Assembly: GCA_945859605.1 (NCBI GenBank)
Contig: OX243820.1
Location: 28,281,396 to 28,345,395, forward strand
DNA: 64,000 nt
DNA from: Lumbricus rubellus
Taxonomy: Eukaryota > Annelida > Clitellata > Crassiclitellata > Lumbricidae
Direction: 5' to 3'
The position numbers and the translations under genes were made by a program. Numbering within the stretch: position 1 is the first letter of the stretch; every line of letters begins with the position of its first letter. The notes under the pieces were generated by a model, which had not been told where the DNA came from, did no database searches, and was given only the letters and a program-made list of their open reading frames with translations. Shown here piece after piece: positions 56,770-64,000 of the stretch.

Positions 56770-57444
56770 CTGAAAAACCCATGTCAATAATCAATCACTC
56801 AAAATTTATATAGTCTCTACCCAGAAGCACTCCTGATCCATTCCAAGTGGAAACAAGCAATCTGAGGAAGTTGGTAGACATATTCAGTGAGACTAGAGAA
56901 AGGAAAATCCACAGTCCTGTGACACCTGCTCTATGTCACAGGGCCTAACATAGTAAAGTCAAATAATTGCTAGTACTTAAGTTCAAAGGTCCAATCTAGT
57001 GATTTCTACACAGTCCCACCTGTAGTCATAATGCATGATGAATCGATAAATCAATCCATCAATTGATTGATTCGTCATGCTACTTCAAGCAAACTGATGT
57101 CAACAATTGTAATCCAATGGAGAAGCGCAGTCAAGGTCTGATCCCCCAACTTTTGGATAGCTCAAGCGTTGGTGTGCAGTACGCCTTATTCATGGTTAGC
57201 AACTGATCACACTGCTCAGTGCTCACCCCGAGCAGAGAGCAGAGCAGAGCATGGGTTCATTGACTTCCTGAGATGGTTATTGTTTTGCAATGTCAAGAAA
57301 GTCTGAAAGCTCTTTAGCGCAATCGATTGATGATTGATAGAGCCACATAGAATAATTCATTATAATAATTGTAATCAAATTAAATAGTGACCAGTTCCTA
57401 ACTTGGACCCATGTAGTATGTAATGAGCATGTACATGGATGGGA

Positions 57445-57630
57445 TGGATCCAACGGCCACTGGTCCACGCTGCTGGGACAGACCACTATTCAATCGACGA
57501 ATTCAGTGGACTCTTTTAAATCTATGCTAAAACACACTTGTTCTCTAGCCCTTATCCCGCCTGTTAGCTGCTTTAAAGCACCCTTTTAATTACATGGTTG
57601 TGTTATGGCGCCATATAAATTATCATAATT
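57445..57630 (+). mobile_element. LINE 3' end (CR1/L2-like)
   Basis: CAACGGCCACTGGTCCACGC, SFKSMLKHTCS-like coding (SVDSFKSMLKHTCSLALIPP) and a GGCGCCATATAAATTATCAT tail. Confidence 0.6.
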
Positions 57631-57869
57631 ATTAGTCTTCGGCAACCTATGTGATTTCACATGGACTGACCGATATGTAGATGAAATAAGTTAGTAAGTC
57701 AACTCCTAAGATAAATGGCCGGATGTCAAGAACTGTGAGATTTGCAAGTCTCTTCAGTATAGAAGTCAAAGAACATAAACTTGTGCTTTGACCTCTGTGG
57801 AACAAGTGACTTTTACTTTTAAAATACTTAAGGTAATTGAGATAAAGTAACCAAAATATGAATTTGTAC

Positions 57870-57956
57870 CTTAAACACGTTTGCCATTATTACATGGTCA
57901 CTTTGAGTTCCCTTCGAAAAGTTTGCTTTAACTTTATGGCCATAATCTTCTTTCCC
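57870..57956 (-). pseudogene. DExH helicase exon copy: GKEDYG exon, intact
   Basis: 87 bp, phase 0-0, acceptor TTTTCAG, donor GTACAA. Reads GKEDYGHKVKANFSKGTQSD HVIMANVFK (29 codons), matching the GKxxxAxxxxxxxAxxxxSDH block of DHX36/DHX29. The SDH motif is present. It joins in phase to 59139-59311 upstream and 54752-54829 downstream. Confidence 0.82.
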
Positions 57957-58248
57957 CTGAAAACACAAGACAAATAGAATTGTAACTTCGACTGGTAACT
58001 GTCACGACTGTGAACAGTTGCTCTTCATTGATCATGCCAACTCTGCCCAAAAGTTCATCCAAACAATCAGTGATTGTTCATTTATGTAAACATCGAAAGC
58101 AAAATAAGTTATTTAAAGCACCTTACACGACAAGAGATGTTGGTTTTGCATGCATCCTAGAATACTCTTCTTGTTTAAATGTTAAATACAGTACGGACTA
58201 GTCAACACAACCTATATCACACTGTCCAACTAACACAACATGGTGCCG

Positions 58249-58322
58249 TTTACCCCCCCCCCCCACCCAAGCAATTAACTTAACACACACACACACACCC
58301 AAGCAATTAACTTAACACACTG
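58249..58322. repeat. Poly-C, AC microsatellite and 21-bp duplication
   Basis: A C run of about 13 bp, then CAAGCAATTAACTTAACACA occurring twice around an (AC)n tract. Confidence 0.8.
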
Positions 58323-58544
58323 ATTTATTGACTAATGTGTCATAGAAGAACTTCATACAAGGATGGACAGTTGAACAAACAGACTGAGGGTCAAATAGAC
58401 AGACTTATGGTCAGAAGGACAGTCGGACAGATGCCTAAATGAACAGTGAAATGGATAATCAAGAATGACTTTAGGAAGAGATATCCAGATTTTTGGGTGT
58501 CAACCCTTGCCCAGCATACAGGCTACTTACCTTTAACAGGGGAT

Positions 58545-58612
58545 CTTCGCACTGGAAGCGCCTCTGGTTAGGTTCTACTGTGAGTGGCGCTTTATAAATC
58601 TCAAAATAGATT
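58545..58612 (+). mobile_element. SINE/LINE tail fragment
   Basis: GGAAGCGCCTCTGGTTAGGT and GTGGCGCTTTATAAATCTC, a diverged copy of the common tail. Confidence 0.5.
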
Positions 58613-59138
58613 AGAATAGAAACAGTGACAGGTACGGAATAGCCTTGTATAGCACTTCAAGAGATAATTATATATGTAAGGGTATCCCAAAGTTCCACCT
58701 CAGAAAATTAACTAGAATCTTATTAGCATGGTGGCGTGAGCAACTGCTAAAAATTGTGGGTAATCTCATCACATTTTTTAGTGATTACCGGTAATCAATA
58801 ACCGGGTTATTTATTAGCAATGATTTATTTTATATCCCCCTGAAACATTCCCAAAACAGGATCTTTGAAAGGTCAAAGAGAGCTGTTAGAATGTTCGGAC
58901 AAATACACATATACATGTCTACATATATCTTTGCACAGGGGGTTGAAATTGCCGGAGATTGATTGATTGATTGCCTAGTGACCCTAGTCTTTCTTAGGGC
59001 CCCATAACAGAGTCTTCATTTCACACGCCAACTAAACGTGGATCATAGTTTAACCGCCAGTACAATTCTCATGCTGTGTAACATGCACTCAAAAAGTCCA
59101 AGTGCCCAAGAGTTCAGCAGGAATTCAACAGACATAAC

Positions 59139-59311
59139 CTTTGGAATATACAAGGCGTCCTTGAATGAGATCGTTGCTGCGACAGTGAGGATCGGATCGA
59201 GGCAAGAGAAAATAGCACCAAAGAGCAACACCTTCCCACAGTGAACGTCACGGGCAGATTTGCCAGGTAAACCCCCAGCGGCGTCAGCTGCTCATCGGCA
59301 GTAAGCGCACC
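59139..59311 (-). pseudogene. DExH helicase exon copy: [11 protein letters not shown] exon, 1-base deletion
   Basis: The acceptor ATATTTTAG precedes [20 protein letters not shown], then one missing base, then [20 protein letters not shown] and [17 protein letters not shown], donor GTTATG. These are the helicase-associated (HA2) signature blocks LTPLGxxLAxLPVD and GKxLLFGAIFxCLDPxLT. 173 bp instead of the 174 needed. This single deletion is the only break. Confidence 0.88.
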
Positions 59312-59754
59312 CTAAAATATATATATATAATTATATATATATATAAACACAAAATATGCAGTAGATCTAATCTTAATTAACATAAAACTTGTACATGTAA
59401 AGCACAGTGCATTTGCAGGCGTTACATTAAACGAAAAAATAATATTATTATTATTATTCGCATTGGCCCAGGTAAACCAATTGAACAGTCAATACCAAAC
59501 CTATTTGTAGGTTATTAAAAGAAGAATCAATCACCAAAAGAGAAAATTTGTACAACAATAAATTGCTTGAACACACTTGTCTTGAACTCCCAGCACTGCA
59601 GGGTAGAAATGATTCAGATTTTGTTGAACTTGTATAAATAAAAGAAATAAAAAGAATAAATTCTTAAAAAAATAATCAACCATTACTAATCATGTTGAAA
59701 CTGCAACCTGTCCTAACGATCATAATCCACATCTCTAGGTGTTTACTGACTGAT

Positions 59755-61200
59755 GGCATAGTTTCAGAAGCTGTACTGACCAGATCCCTAAGCCGCTGAA
59801 CGGCCAGGTCCATGGATGCTCTTGCTGGTGGCTGTATGGCTCTGTTTAACACTTGATAAATTTCTCCAAGTTTCAGAAGCTGTACTGACCAGATCCCTAA
59901 GCCGCTGAACGGCCAGGCTCATGGATGCTCTTGCTGGTGGCTGTATGGCTCTGTTTAACACTTGATAAATTTCTCCAAGTTTCAGAAGCTGTACTGACCA
60001 GATCCCTAAGCCGCTGAACGGCCAGGTCCATGGATGCTCTTGCTGGTGGCTGTATGGCTCTGTTTAACACTTGATAAATTTCTCCAAGTTTCAGAAGCTG
60101 TACTGACCAGATCCCTAAGCCGCTGAACGGCCAGGCCCATGGATGCTCTTGCTGGTGGCTGTATGGCTCTGTTTAACACTTGATAAATTTCTCCAAGTTT
60201 CAGAAGCTGTACTGACCAGATCCCTAAGCCGCTGAACGGCCAGGTCCATGGATGCTCTTGCTGGTGGCTGTATGGCTCTGTTTAACACTTGATAAATTTC
60301 TCCAAGTTTCAGAAGCTGTACTGACCAGATCCCTAAGCCGCTGAACGGCCAGGTCCATGGATGCTCTTGCAGGTGGCTGTATGGCTCTGTTTAACACTTG
60401 ATAAATTTCTCCAAGTTTCAGAAGCTGTACTGACCAGATCCCTAAGCCGCTGAACGGCCAGGCTCATGGATGCTCTTGCTGGTGGCTGTATGGCTCTGTT
60501 TAACACTTGATAAATTTCTCCAAGTTTCAGAAGCTGTACTGACCAGATCCCTAAGCCGCTGAACGGCCAGGTCCATGGATGCTCTTGCTGGTGGCTGTAT
60601 GGCTCTGTTTAACACTTGATAAATTTCTCCAAGTTTCAGAAGCTGTACTGACCAGATCCCTAAGCCGCTGAACGGCCAGGCTCATGGATGCTCTTGCTGG
60701 TGGCTGTATGGCTCTGTTTAACACTTGATAAATTTCTCCAAGTTTCAGAAGCTGTACTGACCAGATCCCTAAGCCGCTGAACGGCCAGGTCCATGGATGC
60801 TCTTGCTGGTGGCTGTATGGCTCTGTTTAACACTTGATAAATTTCTCCAAGTTTCAGAAGCTGTACTGACCAGATCCCTAAGCCGCTGAACGGCCAGGTC
60901 CATGGATGCTCTTGCTGGTGGCTGTATGGCTCTGTTTAACACTTGATAAATTTCTCCAAGTTTCAGAAGCTGTACTGACCAGATCCCTAAGCCGCTGAAC
61001 GGCCAGGTCCATGGATGCTCTTGCTGGTGGCTGTATGGCTCTGTTTAACACTTGATAAATTTCTCCAAGTTTCAGAAGCTGTACTGACCAGATCCCTAAG
61101 CCGCTGAACGGCCAGGTCCATGGATGCTCTTGCTGGTGGCTGTATGGCTCTGTTTAACACTTGATAAATTTCTCCAAGTTTCAGAAGCTGTAAAAAAATT
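59755..61200 (-). repeat. Tandem array: DExH helicase LLKLGEI exon, 13 copies, 109-bp period
   Basis: Each 109-bp unit holds one exon: acceptor ACAG, then LLKLGEIYQVLNRAIQPPAR, ASMDLAVQRLRDL, then donor GTCAGT. The 10 bp GTCAGTACAG link one copy's donor directly to the next copy's acceptor. Only the 5'-most copy (near 61190) has a true intron with polypyrimidine tract TTTTTTTACAG. Units are about 99% identical; variation is mainly GGTCCATGG, GGCTCATGG or GGCCCATGG. 109 is not a multiple of 3 and read-through meets a stop in the second unit, so unspliced read-through cannot encode a repeat protein. Confidence 0.93.
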
Positions 61201-61688
61201 TAACACCTAGTTGCATGCTCCAAAGCTCACTTAATGCAGACTAAGAAAACAACATCCAAGTAATGTAATATGAACAAACATTTATATAGCACCAGTTCAA
61301 GAACACTGTTCCAGTACTAGCAACAATGATTAAAATAAATATTTTCATTAATATCCATTCAATGATCATTATTACAATAGACCACTACAGAAACTGAGGT
61401 GCTAACTATTGCCTTTTCAGTCTAAACCATATTCTGTCATTCAGTTCACTAAAGTCAAAATGATTCCATATGAACATTTATCCATGAAAATGGCTAAATA
61501 TACCCAAGTCACCCTTATTAATGTAGATAATCAGAGGCGGGACCAGGACCACCTGCACTGCAAGTCATAAAGACCAGGAACAGAGTGCCTTCCCATTATT
61601 TCCATTATCACACATAAAACCTTCATTTTTATATCATTTTATTAATGATAATGGTTATTTTAACAAGCGAGATTGATTCAGTTAGCAC
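61200..61688. other. Helicase-cluster intron with a SINE-like tail
   Basis: Non-coding; AACAAACATTTATATAGCAC CAGTTCAAGAAC near 61273 is a further tail-like remnant. Confidence 0.4.
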
Positions 61689-61975
61689 CTTAATCTGAAG
61701 GCAGAGCTCTTCGAGTCGTGTTCTTCACATTTCCGGCTCCAGGTGGTCGTTCAGACGAGACTCGAAATGTTGTAAACAAATGGAAGCACTCGCCACGGCC
61801 GTATGAGTGAGCCCCCGCCGATGACGTCATAGCTTCTTGTAGCTGGCCTGGTAATTTAGTCGGCCGTGGGCTATTCCACTCTGGTCCCAGGGTGGACAAT
61901 CTTCGGAACACGTTGAACTGCCTCACCTTTGTAATGCCACAGTTTATAACTGTCACAACATCATCGATTGTGATG
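61689..61975 (-). pseudogene. DExH helicase exon copy: motif V to LEELCLQIK, degraded (block A)
   Basis: The acceptor AACTGTTAG precedes ITIDDVVTVINCGITKVRQF and LSTLGPEW. Motif VI is lost (SPRPTKLPGQLQEAMTS replaces QRxGRxGR). RGECFHLFTTFRVSS follows, then in another frame PEM, a TGA, and RTRLEELCLQIK with GTGCTA donor. Here the two exons of the other blocks are fused or the intron is lost. Clearly non-functional. Confidence 0.8.
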
Positions 61976-62099
61976 CTAACAGTTGAAAAGAAAATTCTGA
62001 CGTTTAAAAACATGAATATCTAAAATTGTCAACCGAACCAGACTAGAAGTGTAAATAGTAAAAAGTTAAACCACCCTCTAGAGGCATTTAAACAGCCAT

Positions 62100-63300
62100 A
62101 TTAGGGTGGCCTGAAATTTTTTTTGCAATATTTTTAATCGCACACCCTCTGTTTTTGTGAGAATTGACATAAAGACCACTCAGCAAATTTTTTTAGGTCG
62201 ATATAATATGAGGAAGTGCTCTCCCTGAGCCCTCTAAGAAATGCATGGGAGCGTATTCAGCAAAAATATCTGTTTTATCTAAAGATTCATAAAAAATTTC
62301 GTATCCAACAGATACTGTTCAAATTTAAACCAAGCTCTGTGCTTAAACAGCTTTCTGTAAAATAAAACTTGGAGTAATAAGTCTTTTTAGAATAAAAAAC
62401 CTGGAAAAACCATGTGCCGTCGAATTTGATGGTCAAGCAATGTCATCAGGTTTGTCACCCAAAAAATTGCAAGTTCAACTCATCAACTAATTGGGCACCT
62501 CTAATTTGCATTCTTCAGTCGAAACTATCATGGTGTCAAGCAACCTGGTAGAGTAGAGGAGCTGGCACTGATTACCATTCTTGTTGAGGACTTCTCTGAA
62601 GTCAGTAGCCAATGTAATGTGACTGCATGTTCTACGCAGTCAGTAGCAACTTTCAGCACAAAAAACAATTTTTTGAGCTGCAGTGTATAGTCATTGTTCT
62701 CTGACCACATACTAATTGGTGTACATCAGAGAGCATCTTGTGGTACATGAAAGGACTTGATTGACTGTTCGGTGACAAAGTGGGCCATGGAGAGATTTTT
62801 GAAACGAGGAATTTTGGTTGGACCAAGATGGAGAACATCTATATTTCGTTCCTTCTGCAGGACACTGACAATATCCTGCTTGTCTTCATCAGAAATGTCA
62901 TCACTGAATAAAGACAATGGAGCATGGTCTATGCTTAGGCACCACAATAATTATTGGAACATCACTTTCTTTCTGCAACTTCTGTGATTTTTATCGTCAA
63001 CTTGTCTCAAGTCTTCGATCAACTGCAACATCCACAAGTCATTTTCAAGAGCATCTGTCATTAGAGATGCAGAAAAGCAGAAGCCTGCATAGATTGTGGT
63101 GCAAACACACAGATATACCTCAAATAGTCCAACTCATGCTTGCTCAGTTGGTATTGATGATGGAATCTGATATTTTAAGCAGCATACATGCCCTTTGCCA
63201 TCCAGTGAGCATGGTGGTAAGCGTCCAGAACCAAACATTCTGTGTCTGCATCTTCAAGACTTCGCCCAATGGCGTAAGAGCCATCTGTTTGAGATGAAGA
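62100..63300 (-). mobile_element. Degenerate transposon-like coding remnant
   Basis: Minus reads SDDISDEDKQDIVSVLQKER, IPRFKNLSMAHFVTEQSIKS, a TGA, KLFFVLKVATDCVEHAVTL and, after a frame change, ATDFREVLNKNGNQCQLLYS. The VVxDCxERAVxLATDF phrase is typical of an uncharacterised protein family that is repeated in many invertebrate genomes. Sequence downstream (62100-62300), with GGGTGGCCTGAAATTTTTTT, may be its 3' part. Family name not established. Confidence 0.4.
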
Positions 63301-63459
63301 AAGTATCAAACATGGTGGCTGCACCAGGACAAGAAGACTCTGGGACTCATGTATTTATCTCAGTATAATTATATAATGGGTGCAGAGTTAATTGATACTA
63401 GGACAAAGACACTCTACCCAGTCATTAAACATTACAGGAGTGTTTCATGAGAGTGCTTA

Positions 63460-63830
63460 GATGAGACCAAACGACTGGTGGACTTTGTTCTTCCTAGGAC
63501 AAATTGAATTGTGTGTAGATTCTTTCAGGGACCAATTGACCTGAAGAGTTGGTGATTCCTATGGCAAATTGAATGGGGGGAGGGGTTGATACTCTCTGGG
63601 ACCAACTCACTTGCAGAATAAAACATTTCAATTAATTTGTGGTTTCAGCAGTACAATCTATCAGTTAATTGGTCTTACAGAGAAGATACTCCACAACTAA
63701 AGCTCGCACATTCAATTTGTCTCAAGAAGTGGCGACCCTTCTATTCAATTTGCTCTAGGAAGAATCCACTCTACAAGCCATTTGCTTCCAGAAGGAATCA
63801 ACTTCCCTTTCAGTTTGACCTCTGGAGTTT
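63460..63830 (+). repeat. Degenerate repeats of a CAATTTGxYCTAGGAAGAA phrase
   Basis: CTTCCTAGGACAAATTGAAT, GGGACCAATTGACC, ATTCAATTTGTCTCAAGAAG, TTCAATTTGCTCTAGGAAGA and CAGTTTGACCTCTGG are related, in both orientations. Decayed repeat, no gene. Confidence 0.4.
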
Positions 63831-64000
63831 CTAGGTGCAAACTGCAACAATACACATTAAATCACAGCCAATTATAATACTAAGAATTAACTCAACCATT
63901 CTGTATGTCCTTTGATTAAATTGACTTCTGGAATGTTTAAAGGGAGATTCTATTCAATCCACTAGGCTACACCTGCATTGCAAGAAAAGGAGTCCCCCAA

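Larger units (their letters stand above)
56271..56800. repeat. 275-bp tandem duplication carrying the terminal exon
   Basis: TAGGGTAAAAAAGAGGATTT starts at 56271 and 56546 and continues with almost full identity through CATGTCAATAATCAATCACT. Confidence 0.9.
53485..59500. repeat. Large segmental duplication (53.48-55.65 and 56.5-59.5 kb)
   Basis: The blocks 53485-53623 / 57640-57785, 53925-54600 / 56775-57470 and 55010-55650 / 58965-59510 are paralogous, with GATTTCACATGGACTGA, GGAGAAGCGCAGTCAAGGTC and GTAACATGCACWCAAAAA as landmarks. The order of the first pair relative to the second differs between the two blocks, so there was a later rearrangement. The duplication carried helicase 3' exons. 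Confidence 0.75.

Noticed and set aside
59755..61200. A tandem-repeat protein encoded by reading through the 109-bp units
   Set aside because: 109 bp is not a multiple of 3 and a stop appears in the second unit; the unit matches a single helicase exon with splice sites.
62917..63297. 126-codon plus-strand ORF
   Set aside because: The opposite strand shows transposon-like protein blocks, so this frame is probably a shadow.

Overview
The window looks like nuclear DNA of an animal, most likely a marine invertebrate. It has intron-rich genes with GT-AG splice sites, one clear metazoan gene (a kelch-like 8 orthologue), interstitial TTAGGG-type repeats, and many LINE, hAT-like and Tc1/mariner-like remnants. 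The 12-bp-scale tail GGCGCTATATAAATTT and the palindrome TAGGCCTA recur throughout. I cannot fix the phylum from sequence alone. No bacterial operon, CRISPR array, rRNA or tRNA gene was seen.

1-12.8 kb is the gene-bearing part. Positions 1-2553 (minus) hold the 5' end of a gene of the FAR1-like/ZSWIM3-like DNA-binding family. Its first two introns carry telomere-like DNA and about 20 degenerate copies of a short motif. About 870 bp away, head to head, starts KLHL8 (plus, 3423-12766). Seven coding exons can be read with consistent splice phases and give 655 residues: BTB, BACK and six kelch repeats. Intron 5 of KLHL8 starts inside a 21-bp minisatellite and contains a LINE reverse transcriptase ORF in sense orientation.

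12.8-34 kb is mostly non-coding and transposon-rich. It has the KLHL8 3' flank, two Tc1/mariner-like elements, a probable nested DNA transposon, a broken copy of the KLHL8 BACK-domain exon at 22.5-22.97 kb, and a hAT-like element with a second hAT-like element inside it. Both hAT-like insertions are supported by 8-bp target duplications.

34.5-62 kb (minus strand) is the most unusual part: a cluster of partial, colinear copies of a DExH-box RNA helicase gene of the DHX36/DHX29/DHX57 group. Only exons from motif IV onward are present. Two exons have been amplified in tandem. The motif IV-V exon occurs 8 times with a 435-bp period (37.9-41.2 kb). The exon after LEELCLQIK occurs 13 times with a 109-bp period (59.76-61.2 kb), where the exon donor and the next copy's acceptor are only 10 bp apart. 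Many other copies carry frameshifts, stops or lost splice sites, so most of the cluster looks pseudogenic, although several exons are intact and phase-compatible.

Between the helicase copies lie hAT-like and Tc1-like elements, LINE fragments, and a 337-bp tandem repeat rich in nuclear-receptor half-sites (51.4-52.1 kb). The last 2 kb hold a degenerate transposon-like coding remnant.
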